Source: Paraburkholderia aromaticivorans (GTDB lineage: Bacteria; Pseudomonadota; Gammaproteobacteria; Burkholderiales; Burkholderiaceae). From it: DNA of 64,000 bases. The stretch covers positions 1,178,001-1,242,000 of the forward strand of contig NZ_CP051516.1 of the NCBI RefSeq assembly GCF_012689525.1. The letters run 5' to 3'. The position numbers were made by a program, and so were the translations under genes. Positions 46,181-55,797 of this stretch are shown in pieces (position 1 is the stretch's first letter; every line of letters starts with the position of its first letter). The notes below the pieces were generated by a model. It made no database searches. It was given only the letters and a program-made list of their open reading frames with translations, and was not told where the DNA came from.

Positions 46181-46632
46181 ATGGACCAACAACTCATCGC
46201 ACTTTATGAGATCAAGCGCCAATCGTTCTTGATCGGCTATATCCAGAATCCCCCGAACTTCAGCCCCGCGCTTGCTTACGCGTACTACGCCCGCGTCGCC
46301 CCGATCTTCCACGAGAATATCGCACGGGAAAGGTACGGAGCGGATCCGTTCGAAGGCGTGTATTCCGTCAAAGCGTCGTTTATAGACGAAGTGACCAAGT
46401 ACGTTGATGAGTGCGACCGGGCGGGCGATCTGACCGCTATCGTTTCTACAAACTTGAGGATCGGTTTGGCGGTTACAAGGCAAATCGAATCGAGTTGCTC
46501 CACGCACTGGAATACACCCGCATTGAAGGCCGATTTAGCGACGATGTCTGGACGGCAATCGAGGCCGACGCGCCTGTTGAGGCGAACCGACTGGCCGGCA
46601 CGTTCGCTCCGAAAGAAGTTTCGTTCTATTGA
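46181..46632 (+). pseudogene. Frameshifted hypothetical gene
   Basis: Two reading frames join into one sensible protein. The first (from 46181) reads MDQQLIALYEIKRQSFLIGY and on to TKYVDECDRAGDLT. The second continues as YRFYKLEDRFGGYKANRIEL and ends KEVSFY at the stop 46630-46632. The switch lies near 46439-46443, explained by one missing base. The whole would be about 150 residues. I do not recognise the family. Helical content is high and there is no signal peptide. Because the two halves meet without a gap, a recent single-base mutation (or a sequencing error) is more likely than two genes. Confidence 0.6.
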
Positions 46633-46640
46633 TGCTCCGA

Positions 46641-46698
46641 GGGTGGCTAAGTGTCGGGTCACGCCGCGCGAGAGCCGGGACCAACTCTTTAGCCACCC
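46641..46698. repeat. Perfect 10-base inverted repeat
   Basis: GGGTGGCTAA (46641-46650) and TTAGCCACCC (46689-46698) are exact inverse copies separated by 38 bases. A second short dyad, CATCGAT (46751-46757) and ATCGATG (46764-46770), lies nearby. Neither has a T tract, so neither is a convincing terminator for rng. Confidence 0.6.
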
Positions 46699-46799
46699 GA
46701 GATGGACTGCCCGGAGACAGCTGGGAGCCGCTGGGTAGCCAGAGTGAATTCATCGATATGAAAATCGATGAAAGGATTTCTGGATAAGGATTGCTTGGG

Positions 46800-48269
46800 C
46801 TACATCAAAACAATATCGTACTGTTCCTGACTCAAATTCGACTCCACCTGCAGCGACACCGGCTTGCCAATAAAATCAATCAGCATCGCCAGATGCTGCG
46901 ACTCTTCCTCGAGAAACAGATCGATCACCTGCTGCGACGCCACCACGCGAAACTCGCGCGGATTGAACTGTCGCGACTCTCGCAAAATCTCGCGCAGCAC
47001 GTCGTAACACACCGTACGCGGCGTCTTGACCTGCCCCTTGCCCTGGCAAACCGGACAAGGCTCACACAACACATGCGCGAGAGATTCGCGCGTACGCTTG
47101 CGCGTCATCTCCACAAGCCCGAGCTGCGAGAACCCATTCACCGTCACGCGCGTGCGATCGCGCGACAACGCCTTCTTCAATTCGCCCAGCACCTGATCGC
47201 GATGCTCGACGTTCTCCATATCGATGAAGTCGATAATGATCACGCCGCCCAGATTGCGCAGACGTAATTGCCGCGCAATGGTATGCGCGGCTTCGAGGTT
47301 GGTCTTGAAGATCGTATCGTCGAAGTTGCGCGCGCCGACGTAGCCACCGGTATTCACGTCGATGGTCGTCATCGCTTCGGTCTGGTCGATCACGAGATAA
47401 CCGCCCGACTTCAGATCCACGCGGCGCGACAACGCTCGCTGAATTTCCGCCTCGATGTTGTACAGATCGAAGAGCGGCCGCTCGCCGGTGTAGTGGTGCA
47501 GTTTCGACGACACCGCCGGCGTGAACTCGGCCGCGAAATCCGCCAGCATCTGATACGTCTCGCGCGAGTCCACCTGAATGCGCGACGAATCATCGTTGAC
47601 GAAATCGCGCAGCACGCGTTGTGCGAGATTCAGATCCTGATACAGCAGACTCGTCGGCGGCATGCGCTGACCTTGCGACAGAATCGTCGCCCACGTCTTG
47701 CGCAGATACGCGACGTCGCCGCCCAGCTCTTCGCTGGTCGCATCTTCCGCGATGGTGCGCACGATATAGCCGCCTTTCTCGTCGGCGGGCAGCACGGCGG
47801 TCAGACGCGCACGTACGGCCTCGCGCTCGGCTTCGCTCTCGATCTTCTGCGAGATGCCGATATGCGGCTCCTGCGGCAGATACACGAGCGTGCGCCCGGC
47901 AATGCTCACTTGCGTGGACAGGCGCGCGCCCTTGGTCCCGATCGGATCCTTCACGACCTGCACCATCAGCGTCTGGCCCTCGAAGACGATTTTCTCGATC
48001 GGCTGATGCGGCGTTTGATGCTGCGGTTCGCCGGCAATACGCGGGTGCCAGATGTCGGCGACGTGAAGGAACGCGGCGCGTTCGAGACCGATGTCGATGA
48101 AGGCGGATTGCATGCCCGGCAACACGCGTACGACCTTGCCGAGATAGACGTTGCCGACGCGGCCACGCGACAGCGTTCGTTCGACGTGAAGTTCCTGGAC
48201 GGCGCCTTGCTGGACCAGCGCGACGCGCGTTTCCTGCGGCGTGACATTGATCAGGATTTCTTCATTCAT
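46800..48269 (-). CDS. rng: Ribonuclease G
   Basis: A 489-residue endoribonuclease of the RNase E/G family, which cleaves single-stranded AU-rich RNA and trims the 16S rRNA 5' end. An S1-like domain (about residues 30-125) is followed by the DNase I-like catalytic core with TIDVNTGGYVGARNF and IIIDFIDM, and the zinc-link CEPCPVCQGKG (about residue 400). It lacks the long C-terminal scaffold of RNase E, matching RNase G. It is the last gene of a minus-strand group and is 9 bases after maf. The ATG start is clear. Confidence 0.96.
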   Translation of the reverse strand: MNEEILINVTPQETRVALVQQGAVQELHVERTLSRGRVGNVYLGKVVRVLPGMQSAFIDIGLERAAFLHVADIWHPRIAGEPQHQTPHQPIEKIVFEGQTLMVQVVKDPIGTKGARLSTQVSIAGRTLVYLPQEPHIGISQKIESEAEREAVRARLTAVLPADEKGGYIVRTIAEDATSEELGGDVAYLRKTWATILSQGQRMPPTSLLYQDLNLAQRVLRDFVNDDSSRIQVDSRETYQMLADFAAEFTPAVSSKLHHYTGERPLFDLYNIEAEIQRALSRRVDLKSGGYLVIDQTEAMTTIDVNTGGYVGARNFDDTIFKTNLEAAHTIARQLRLRNLGGVIIIDFIDMENVEHRDQVLGELKKALSRDRTRVTVNGFSQLGLVEMTRKRTRESLAHVLCEPCPVCQGKGQVKTPRTVCYDVLREILRESRQFNPREFRVVASQQVIDLFLEEESQHLAMLIDFIGKPVSLQVESNLSQEQYDIVLM

Positions 48270-48278
48270 GGTGTTATT

Positions 48279-48908
48279 TTAGAAGTCGATGCGCGCTGCA
48301 CGCAGGAGGGCAGCGCATTCAAAAAGCGGCAAACCCATGATACCTGAATAGGACCCGTCGATATGCTCGATAAACTCCGCGGCGCGCCCCTGCACACCGT
48401 ACGCGCCCGCCTTGCCGAGCGGCTCGCCGCTCGCCGCATAGCGGCGGATCGCGTCTGCGTGCAGTGCAGCAAAACGCACCTTCGACACGGATAGCGCGGC
48501 CGGCAGCAGCGCGCCGTCGGCATCGACCACGGCCACGGCCGTCAGCACTTCGTGATCGCGGCCGGCGAGGCGCTTGAGCATCGCGACGGCGTCGTCGGCA
48601 TCGACGGGCTTGCCGAGAATCGCGTCGTCGATCGTGACGGTTGTATCCGCAACCAGAATCGGCCGCGCGGCATGGCCGCCGGCCACGAGGCGCGCGCGCG
48701 CCGCATGCGCCTTGGCGACGCACACCCGCTGCACGTAGTCGTGCGCGCGTTCACCGGGCAGCTCGGCTTCGAGCGCTTCGGCGTCTTCGTCGGGGCGCGG
48801 CAGCAGCAGTTCGAAACGCACGCCGAGCTGTTGCAACAACTCCTGGCGGCGTGGACTTTGCGAAGCGAGGTAGACGAACGGATGCAGCGAAGCGGCGGAC
48901 GTGGACAT
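48279..48908 (-). CDS. Maf-family nucleoside triphosphate pyrophosphatase
   Basis: A 209-residue Maf-like enzyme, the YhdE/dTTP-UTP group. The motifs [20 protein letters not shown] (phosphate loop), [18 protein letters not shown] and the [12 protein letters not shown] end are present. It hydrolyses noncanonical or modified nucleotides to monophosphates in the cytosol and is linked to division arrest when overproduced. It is followed by rng 9 bases later and may share its transcript. The gap upstream (294 bases) should carry the promoter. Confidence 0.93.
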   Translation of the reverse strand: MSTSAASLHPFVYLASQSPRRQELLQQLGVRFELLLPRPDEDAEALEAELPGERAHDYVQRVCVAKAHAARARLVAGGHAARPILVADTTVTIDDAILGKPVDADDAVAMLKRLAGRDHEVLTAVAVVDADGALLPAALSVSKVRFAALHADAIRRYAASGEPLGKAGAYGVQGRAAEFIEHIDGSYSGIMGLPLFECAALLRAARIDF

Positions 48909-49110
48909 GAACAGGTCTCGATGAAGCGGATTGCGTGAGGGCGCGACGGGCGTCGAGCGTCGATCAGTGCGGTGGGGAAATCATCGGTGCGAGCATGACA
49001 GCGCGTACCACGCGCACGCCGTTGTGCACGCCAGCATGCACGTCACTCAGCGCCGCAAATGTGCCCCGAAAAGCACGGCACCAAGGCGCGATTCAACGTG
49101 CGATATAAGG

Positions 49111-49144
49111 CGCGACTACAAGACGCGACTACGAGACGCGACTT
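49111..49144. repeat. Short 13-base tandem repeat upstream of maf
   Basis: CGCGACTACAAGA and CGCGACTACGAGA are adjacent 13-base units at 49111-49136, followed by a partial CGCGACTT. Earlier more degenerate copies may extend upstream. It is in the gap between rlmH and maf. Confidence 0.6.
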
Positions 49145-49202
49145 GACGTCGCGACCGGCAACCCGCGCCCGAGCCGCGCATTCTCGGCGCCGCCTCGTTT
49201 GC

Positions 49203-49673
49203 TCACACGCGATGATAGGGGTGATTTTGCGTGATGGTCCACGCGCGGTAAAGCTGTTCGGCAAGCAGCACGCGGACCATCGCGTGCGGCAAGGTCAGGC
49301 TGGAGACGCGCAGCAGCATATCGGCACGCGCTTTCAGCTGAGGATCGAGTCCATCGGCGCCGCCGATCAGGAACGCCACGTCGCGGCCTTCCTGCTGCCA
49401 GCCGGGCAGGGCGCCGGCGAGCTGCATGGTGGTCCAGTCCTTGCCGCGTTCGTCGAGCGCGACAATGCGCGCGTTCTTCGGCAATGCGGCTTCGATTTTC
49501 AGCCGCTCGGCGGCCATCACGCTTTCCGCCGGCCGTCCCGACGAACGCTGCTCGGGTTTGATTTCGCGCAACTCGATGCGCAGCTCGGGCGGCATGCGCT
49601 TCGCGTATTCGTCGAAGCCGGTGGCGATCCAGTCCGGCATCTTGTGGCCGACGGCGAGGATATGCAGTTTCAT
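49203..49673 (-). CDS. rlmH: 23S rRNA (pseudouridine(1915)-N(3))-methyltransferase RlmH
   Basis: A 156-residue SPOUT-family methyltransferase. The trefoil-knot motif [11 protein letters not shown] and the C-terminal [20 protein letters not shown] with the final HPYHR are diagnostic. It uses S-adenosylmethionine to methylate pseudouridine 1915 of 23S rRNA on assembled 70S ribosomes. It is 75 bases after rsfS; the pair is commonly linked. Start 49673 ([13 protein letters not shown]) is canonical. Confidence 0.96.
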   Translation of the reverse strand: MKLHILAVGHKMPDWIATGFDEYAKRMPPELRIELREIKPEQRSSGRPAESVMAAERLKIEAALPKNARIVALDERGKDWTTMQLAGALPGWQQEGRDVAFLIGGADGLDPQLKARADMLLRVSSLTLPHAMVRVLLAEQLYRAWTITQNHPYHRV

Positions 49674-49748
49674 GACGGATCAAAAAAGCGCGAATGTCAG
49701 CGCGGACCAGGACGGTGTGGGTCGCCCAAAGCCCGCCGACCGACCGAC

Positions 49749-50201
49749 TTACTTGCGGCGTGCGGCCGTCTTGCGCGCGGGCTTCTTCACGGCCGGCGCT
49801 TCTTCGTCCTCGTCCTCGTCGGGTTCGCTCGAGCGCGCGCCGCCGAACGGATCCGGCGTGGACAGCTTGATGCGCACCGGCTTGTCGCCCCAGATTTCCT
49901 CGAGGTTGTAGTACTGGCGCAGGGCCGGTTGCAGGATGTGCACGATCGCGTCGCCGCAATCCACCAGCACCCATTCGCCGATGTCCTCACCCTCGGTGCT
50001 GATGACGTCGCCGCCGTTTTCCTTGACGCTCTCGCGCACGCTCGAAGCGAGCGCCTTGGTTTGCCGGTTCGAGGTGCCGCTCGCGACGATCACGCGATCG
50101 AACAGCGCGGTCAGGTGAGTGGTGTTGAACACCTTGATGTCTTGCGCCTTGACGTCTTCGAGAGCGTCGACGATCACGCGTTGCAGTTTGCGAATATCCA
50201 T
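49749..50201 (-). CDS. rsfS: Ribosomal silencing factor RsfS
   Basis: A 150-residue factor that binds ribosomal protein uL14 and blocks subunit joining in slow growth. The family core runs MDIRKLQRVIVDALEDVKAQ to GEWVLVDCGDAIVHI and LRQYYNLEEIWG. The C-terminus adds a species-specific acidic-basic tail (EDEDEEAPAVKKPARK). It starts 5 bases after the nadD stop, suggesting coupled translation. Start 50201 replaces a longer frame that overlaps nadD. Confidence 0.95.
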   Translation of the reverse strand: MDIRKLQRVIVDALEDVKAQDIKVFNTTHLTALFDRVIVASGTSNRQTKALASSVRESVKENGGDVISTEGEDIGEWVLVDCGDAIVHILQPALRQYYNLEEIWGDKPVRIKLSTPDPFGGARSSEPDEDEDEEAPAVKKPARKTAARRK

Positions 50202-50205
50202 GAGG

Positions 50206-50922
50206 TTACCGGTGGTACAGATGATGTTGAAGAATATAGTCCCACACCGCAGTGGGGACATGGCTCGCCGCCTGGTCTTGCTGTTCGTCGCCCGCGAGGG
50301 CGAGCCGCTGACTCACCTGTTCGCGCAGATGCGCGCGAATGTCGGTGGCCGAAACGTTGAACGCAAGCGTCGTATCGATCAGCAAGTGGCCGCAGGGCGT
50401 GGCTTGCAGAACGTCGGCGCGGGCACGGCGCGCGTCGATTTCTTTTGCGACCACGGGAGGAATCGACGCGAGGTCGAAGCCGGGCCGCGTGGCCGCGCAA
50501 ATATGCGCAAAGTCGAACAGGCGCCGCCAGTCGCGCCATGTGTCGAGATGCACCAGTTGATCCGCGCCGATCAGGAGCGCAATCGAGGCGTCCTGACCTT
50601 CGCGTTCACGCCAGCGTTGCAGCGTGTCAATCGAGTAAGTCGGACCGTCGTGCTCGATTTCGTCGGTCGCGACTCGCACTGTCGCGCCCGGCAGCACCAG
50701 TTCGCTGGCCGCCGCGCGCGTCATGGCAAGGCGATGCACGGCCGGCGAGACGTCCGATTTCTGCCAGGGCTGGCCGGCCGGCAACAGCACGAGTTCGGTC
50801 AGTTGCAGCACGTGCGCGAAACGCCGCGCGAGCGCGAGGTGGCCGTCGTGGATCGGATCGAAAGTGCCGCCGAGCAGTCCGATCCGGCGAGGCAGGGCAA
50901 CAGGATGAGCGTTCGGCTTCAG
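50206..50922 (-). CDS. nadD: Nicotinate-nucleotide adenylyltransferase, CTG start
   Basis: NadD makes deamido-NAD from nicotinate mononucleotide and ATP. The nucleotide-binding motif [18 protein letters not shown] lies upstream of the first ATG/GTG/TTG available in this frame (50811). Reading upstream, the frame is open with no standard start. The best choice is a CTG at 50920-50922 preceded by AAAGGA with correct spacing, giving 238 residues that start [19 protein letters not shown]. The rest has [14 protein letters not shown] and STDIR-like end motifs ([11 protein letters not shown]). It lies between hemF and rsfS. An unrecognised sequencing or indel error is the main alternative. Confidence 0.88.
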   Translation of the reverse strand: MKPNAHPVALPRRIGLLGGTFDPIHDGHLALARRFAHVLQLTELVLLPAGQPWQKSDVSPAVHRLAMTRAAASELVLPGATVRVATDEIEHDGPTYSIDTLQRWREREGQDASIALLIGADQLVHLDTWRDWRRLFDFAHICAATRPGFDLASIPPVVAKEIDARRARADVLQATPCGHLLIDTTLAFNVSATDIRAHLREQVSQRLALAGDEQQDQAASHVPTAVWDYILQHHLYHR

Positions 50923-50971
50923 GTGAAGATCCTTTGTCGTGACGGTGCGCGGCGCGGTGCGGGCCTGAGCC

Positions 50972-51895
50972 TCACACCCACTCGCGCGGCACGAGAAAAT
51001 CGCTATAAAGACGCGCTTCCGGCGTGCCCGGCTCGGGTTGCCAGTTGTAGCGCCAGTTCACCACAGGTGGCATGGACATCAGGATCGATTCCGTGCGTCC
51101 GCCGCTCTGCAGCCCGAACAGTGTGCCACGGTCGAAGACCAGATTGAACTCGACGTAACGTCCACGCCGGTACGCCTGGAAATCGCGCTCAGCCTGACCG
51201 TACGGAATGCTGCGGCGCTTTTCGATGATCGGCAGGTACGCTTTGAGGAATGCGTCGCCGACGCTCCTGAGCATCGCGAACGATTGATCGAAGCCCGGCG
51301 CCGAGAAATCGTCGAAGAAAATCCCGCCGATGCCGCGCGCTTCGTTGCGGTGCTTGAGGAAGAAATACTCGTCGCACCAGCGCTTGAAACTCGGGTAGAG
51401 GTCCGCGCCATAAGGCTGCAGCGCGTCGCGGCAGGTGCGATGGAAATGCTGCGCGTCTTCCTCGTAGCCGTAGTACGGCGTGAGATCCATGCCGCCGCCG
51501 AACCAGAACACCGGCTCTTCGCCGGCCTTGGTCGCGATCAGCAGACGCACGTTCATATGCACGGTCGGGCAGTGCGGATTGTGCGGATGCAGCACGAGCG
51601 ACACGCCCATCGCCTCGAAACCGCGGCCGGCCAGTTGCGGACGCGCCGCGCTCGCCGAACCCGGCAAGGCGTCGCCCGCGACGTCCGAGAAACCGATACC
51701 GGCCCGCTCGAAGAAGTTGCCGCCTTCCAGAATCCGCGTGTAGCCGCCGCCGCGCAGCTTCTCGCCGGGCGCGCGCTGCCATGCGTCGGTGGCGAACGGC
51801 GTGCCGTCGAACGCGCCGAGCGTGTCCGCGATATGCGTTTGCAGGCCTTGCAGCCAGCTGCGCACGGCCTGTGCGTCGTAGCTCGAATCGGTCAT
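50972..51895 (-). CDS. hemF: Oxygen-dependent coproporphyrinogen III oxidase
   Basis: A 307-residue enzyme that oxidatively decarboxylates coproporphyrinogen III to protoporphyrinogen IX for heme synthesis, using oxygen. Family segments include [33 protein letters not shown] and [18 protein letters not shown]. It ends 50 bases before the CTG start of nadD, and purD is 284 bases upstream. Start 51895 gives [14 protein letters not shown]. Confidence 0.96.
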   Translation of the reverse strand: MTDSSYDAQAVRSWLQGLQTHIADTLGAFDGTPFATDAWQRAPGEKLRGGGYTRILEGGNFFERAGIGFSDVAGDALPGSASAARPQLAGRGFEAMGVSLVLHPHNPHCPTVHMNVRLLIATKAGEEPVFWFGGGMDLTPYYGYEEDAQHFHRTCRDALQPYGADLYPSFKRWCDEYFFLKHRNEARGIGGIFFDDFSAPGFDQSFAMLRSVGDAFLKAYLPIIEKRRSIPYGQAERDFQAYRRGRYVEFNLVFDRGTLFGLQSGGRTESILMSMPPVVNWRYNWQPEPGTPEARLYSDFLVPREWV

Positions 51896-52179
51896 AAATG
51901 CAGATGCTGAGGGCGGCGCGCTCGTCGTGCCGCGGGTTCTTCGTGAAGGGCGACGGCCGGGCTCGCGTCAGGGTGGAACCTGCGAAGGCGCGGCCATACG
52001 GTTTTTCGCTTCGGGCGGGATACTGCCGCCGCGTCGGGCTTCGGTCAGGCCACGTCGGGCCTACGTCGGTTCATATCGGCCCACGTGATGCGGTGGGCTC
52101 GGGCACCGACGTGAAACCGGCTGCGAAAACCCGCAGTGTAGCGCCGTTGGCGCCGCACGCGGGCGAGTGGGGTCGTGGC

Positions 52180-53478
52180 TTAGTGTTTGCCGTCGGTCTT
52201 GACGTCGTGCTTGCGATTCAACGCACGGTAGCCAATGTCGCGGCGATACTGCATGCCGTCGAACGAGATCTGGTTGATCGTTTCGTACGCGACCGACTGC
52301 GCGCTGCGCACCGAATCCGCCAGACCCACCACGCACAGCACGCGGCCGCCCGAGGTGGTCAGCTTGCCGTCCGCCAGCGTGGTGCCCGCGTGGAACGTGA
52401 TCGAATCCGCGGTTTCAGCCGGAATGTCGTTGATTCGGTCGCCCTTGCGCGGCGTGTCCGGATAGTTGTACGCGGCGAGCACGACGCCGAGCGCGGTGCG
52501 GCGATCCCACTCCAGTTCCACCGTATCGAGCGTGCCGGCGATGGCCTGCTCGACCACCTTCGAATAGTCGCCCTTCAGACGCGCCATGATCGGCTGCGTT
52601 TCCGGGTCGCCCATGCGGCAGTTGAATTCGAGCGTTTTCGGGTTGCCTTGCGCGTCGATCATCAGACCGGCGTACAGGAAGCCGGTGTAGCGGATGCCTT
52701 CCTTCTCCATGCCGCGCACCGTCGGCAGGATGATTTCGCGCATCACGCGGGCGTGCAGTTGCGGCGTGACGATCGGCGCGGGCGAGTAGGCGCCCATGCC
52801 GCCCGTGTTCGGACCCTGGTCGCTGTCGAGCAGACGCTTGTGATCCTGGCTCGAGGCGAGCGCCAGCACATGTTTGCCGTCGACCATCACGATGAAGCTC
52901 GCTTCCTCGCCGGCGAGGAATTCCTCGATCACGACACGCGCGCCGGCGTCGCCCAGCTTGTTGTCCGACAGCATCATGTCGACCGCGGCGTGCGCTTCTT
53001 CCAGCGTTTGCGCGACCACCACGCCCTTGCCCGCGGCGAGGCCGTCGGCCTTGATGACGATCGGCGCGCCCTTGGCGTCGAGATACGCGTGCGCGGCGGC
53101 GACGTCGGCGAAGGTTTCGTATTCGGCCGTCGGGATCGCGTGGCGCTTCATGAACGCCTTGGCGAAGTCTTTCGAGCTTTCGAGCTGAGCGGCTTCCCTA
53201 GTCGGTCCGAAAATCTTCAGACCGCGCGAGCGGAACAGATTGACGATGCCGGCCGCCAGCGGCGCCTCCGGCCCGACCAGCGTGAAGGCGATCTGTTCCT
53301 GTTCGACGAAATCGGCGAGCGCAGCCGGCTCAGTGATGTTGACGTTGCGCAGACGCTCGTCCTGGGCGGTGCCGCCGTTGCCAGGAGCCACGTAGACGAG
53401 CTGAACCCGCGGCGATTGCGCGAGCTTCCATGCGAGTGCATGTTCGCGACCGCCGGAACCGACGACGAGTAACTTCAT
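52180..53478 (-). CDS. purD: Phosphoribosylamine-glycine ligase
   Basis: A 432-residue ATP-grasp enzyme that joins 5-phosphoribosylamine and glycine to form GAR. MKLLVVGSGGREHALAWKL opens it; GPEAPLAAGIVNLFRS, VIKADGLAAGKGVVVA, EFLAGEEASFIVMVDG and EFNCRMGDPE are the core motifs. GAR is the substrate of the PurT at the window start. It stands alone between yebC and hemF. Confidence 0.96.
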   Translation of the reverse strand: MKLLVVGSGGREHALAWKLAQSPRVQLVYVAPGNGGTAQDERLRNVNITEPAALADFVEQEQIAFTLVGPEAPLAAGIVNLFRSRGLKIFGPTREAAQLESSKDFAKAFMKRHAIPTAEYETFADVAAAHAYLDAKGAPIVIKADGLAAGKGVVVAQTLEEAHAAVDMMLSDNKLGDAGARVVIEEFLAGEEASFIVMVDGKHVLALASSQDHKRLLDSDQGPNTGGMGAYSPAPIVTPQLHARVMREIILPTVRGMEKEGIRYTGFLYAGLMIDAQGNPKTLEFNCRMGDPETQPIMARLKGDYSKVVEQAIAGTLDTVELEWDRRTALGVVLAAYNYPDTPRKGDRINDIPAETADSITFHAGTTLADGKLTTSGGRVLCVVGLADSVRSAQSVAYETINQISFDGMQYRRDIGYRALNRKHDVKTDGKH

Positions 53479-53718
53479 GTAAATCCCCGAGACTTAAAAA
53501 CCATAAACGGCTGACGCAGCACGCTCAGCCGTGGAATAACAGCAAAGTTCGCATGGGGCCCGCAGCAGCCAGTGGCGGCGCGCAGAGCACAGTGCGAACC
53601 CGGGTGGTCGCGCGGCGTGAGGCCACACGCACGCCCGCTTAGCAACGACGCGAGGGCCAGCCGGCGGCGCGGGCGTGGTTCGATGCAAATGCACGCGCCA
53701 CGCACTGCCGGAGCGCGC

Positions 53719-54447
53719 TCATTCGTCGGCGATCGCGGCGTTTGTATAGACTTCCTGTACGTCGTCCAGATTCTCCAGCGCGTCGAGCAGCTTCTGCATT
53801 TTCACGGCGTCCTCGCCGGTGAACTCGACTTCCGTCTGAGGTTTCATCGTCACCTCGGCCAGTTCGGCCTTGAAGCCCGCGGCTTCCAGCGTGGACTTCA
53901 CCTTCGGGAAATCGTTCGGCGGGCACAGCACTTCGATACTGCCGTCTTCATTCGTGACGACGTCGTCGGCGCCGGCTTCGAGCGCGGCTTCCATCAGCTT
54001 GTCTTCCGGCGTGCCGGGCGCGAACAGGAACTGGCCGACGTGATCGAACATGAACGACACCGAGCCGTCCGTGCCCATGTTGCCGCCGTTCTTCGAGAAC
54101 GCGTGACGCACTTCCGCCACCGTGCGCGTGCGGTTGTCGGTCATGGTGTCCACGATCACCGCCGCGCCGCCGATGCCGTAGCCTTCGTAGCGGATTTCTT
54201 CGTAGCTTGCGCCGTCCACGCCGCCCACGCCACGCTGGATCGCGCGGTTGACGTTATCTTTCGGCATGTTGGCGTCGTACGCCTTTTCGACGGCGAGCCG
54301 CAGGCGCGGGTTCGAGTCGATGTCGCCGCCGCCCATGCGCGCGCCGACCTGGATTTCCTTGATGAGCCGCGTCCAGACCTTGCCGCGCTTGGCGTCGGCC
54401 GCTGCTTTCTTATGCTTGATGTTGGCCCATTTCGAATGACCCGCCAT
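53719..54447 (-). CDS. YebC/PmpR-family DNA-binding regulator
   Basis: A 242-residue YebC-type protein. [19 protein letters not shown] is the invariant start, followed by three alpha/beta domains with the internal [15 protein letters not shown]. YebC family members act as transcription regulators or, in recent work, as translation factors easing polyproline stalls. Start 54447 was taken because the signature begins there; the frame extends further upstream without homology. It is 240 bases downstream of nothing coding and precedes purD by the same amount. Confidence 0.94.
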   Translation of the reverse strand: MAGHSKWANIKHKKAAADAKRGKVWTRLIKEIQVGARMGGGDIDSNPRLRLAVEKAYDANMPKDNVNRAIQRGVGGVDGASYEEIRYEGYGIGGAAVIVDTMTDNRTRTVAEVRHAFSKNGGNMGTDGSVSFMFDHVGQFLFAPGTPEDKLMEAALEAGADDVVTNEDGSIEVLCPPNDFPKVKSTLEAAGFKAELAEVTMKPQTEVEFTGEDAVKMQKLLDALENLDDVQEVYTNAAIADE

Positions 54448-54931
54448 ACCTATTCTCCATCGCGCGCGCCAGTGGGGCGCACGCATTGTGCAATTGTCGT
54501 TGCGATGTCGGGCGCTTGCACGTGTTCGCGCGCATGTGCGCGCGTTTGCGTATTGTGCGCCTCGCTGTCAAACCGCCCGCTGCCTGACTGTCCAGCTCAA
54601 CTGTTCGTGGCCAACCGCCCGTGGCTGGGCGTCTCGAACCTGATCACGGCCAGCCGGGCCCGGCTAGCGGGACCGCGAGTCGGCAGCGCGATTGGGACGG
54701 GGCGGTGCGGCTGGCACGCGGCAAACGCCGCGCCGGCCTGCCAGGCCCCGCGAAAGGCGCGGGGCGCCAGGCGGTGTGGTCGACGGTAGTGCGAGTTGAG
54801 CCGCTCTTTGAGCGGATTCGAATTTTATCACGCCGCAGGGGGGCGGCAGAGGACGAGATAGCGGCCAACGCCGCGAAAAGTGCGCGGCGACGGCGGCTGG
54901 CGCACGCCGTCACGCGCTTTTCAGGCCGCTT
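54448..54931. other. Gap between upp and yebC with a GC hairpin
   Basis: In 484 bases no gene was found. A hairpin, GCCCCGCG (54745-54752) with CGCGGGGC (54758-54765) and a five-base loop, is present without a T tract. The plus-strand open frame running through the region is a high-GC artefact. Confidence 0.45.
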
Positions 54932-55582
54932 TCAGTTTTTCGTGCCGAACAGGCGGTCGCCGGCGTCGCCGAGACCCGGCACGATGTACGCGTGCTCGTT
55001 CAGATGCGAATCGAGCGAGGCGACATACAACTTGACGTCCGGATGGGCGTCCTGGAACACCTGCACGCCTTCGGGCGCGGCGACCAGCGCGAGGAACATG
55101 ATGTTCTCGCCGGCCACGTTGCGGCGCTTGAGCACGTCGACCGCGTGCACGGCGGAGTAGCCGGTCGCGACCATCGGATCGCACAGAATGAACACGCGAT
55201 CTTCGAGGTCCGGCAGGCGCACCAGATATTCGACCGGCCGATGATCCTCGGCACGATACACGCCGATGTGGCCCACCCGCGCCGACGGCACCAGTTCCAG
55301 CAGGCCGTCCGACATGCCGATGCCGGCGCGCAGCACCGGCACGATCGCCAGCTTCTTGCCGGCGATCACCGGCGCGTCGATCTCGACGAGCGGCGTGGTC
55401 AGGCGGCGCGTGGTCATGGGCAGATTGCGGGTGATTTCGTAGCCCATCAGCAGCGTGATTTCACGCAGCAGTTCGCGGAATGTGCGAGTCGAGGTGTCCC
55501 GGTCGCGCATATGCGACAGCTTGTGCTGGATCAGCGGGTGATCGAGGATGAAGAGATTGGGGAAACGGCTGTCCTGAGTCAT
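54932..55582 (-). CDS. upp: Uracil phosphoribosyltransferase
   Basis: A 216-residue salvage enzyme that makes UMP from uracil and PRPP. The PRPP-binding loop is in [37 protein letters not shown] and the C-terminal [16 protein letters not shown] (uracil-binding) are diagnostic. The start at 55582 gives [12 protein letters not shown]. It is divergent from the SDR gene. Confidence 0.96.
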   Translation of the reverse strand: MTQDSRFPNLFILDHPLIQHKLSHMRDRDTSTRTFRELLREITLLMGYEITRNLPMTTRRLTTPLVEIDAPVIAGKKLAIVPVLRAGIGMSDGLLELVPSARVGHIGVYRAEDHRPVEYLVRLPDLEDRVFILCDPMVATGYSAVHAVDVLKRRNVAGENIMFLALVAAPEGVQVFQDAHPDVKLYVASLDSHLNEHAYIVPGLGDAGDRLFGTKN

Positions 55583-55797
55583 GGCGGGGGCGCAAACGGC
55601 GGCTAGAGGGATCGGTTCGGCGCGCCGCTCGGCCGGAGAACCGGCTGGCTGGCGAACGCGCCACGGCGCAAGTTTACCGAAAGAGTGCCGCCCGAAGATA
55701 CCGGAGATTGCAACGGCCCGGCGCAGTCCGGCACCGATTCTTCTAGAATCGGAGAAACTTTGCCGCGAATGGCCACGTTTTCACGAGGAGAACACTG

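Noticed and set aside
46751..46770. CATCGAT/ATCGATG dyad as a terminator for rng
   Set aside because: AT-rich short stem without a T tract on the rng strand.
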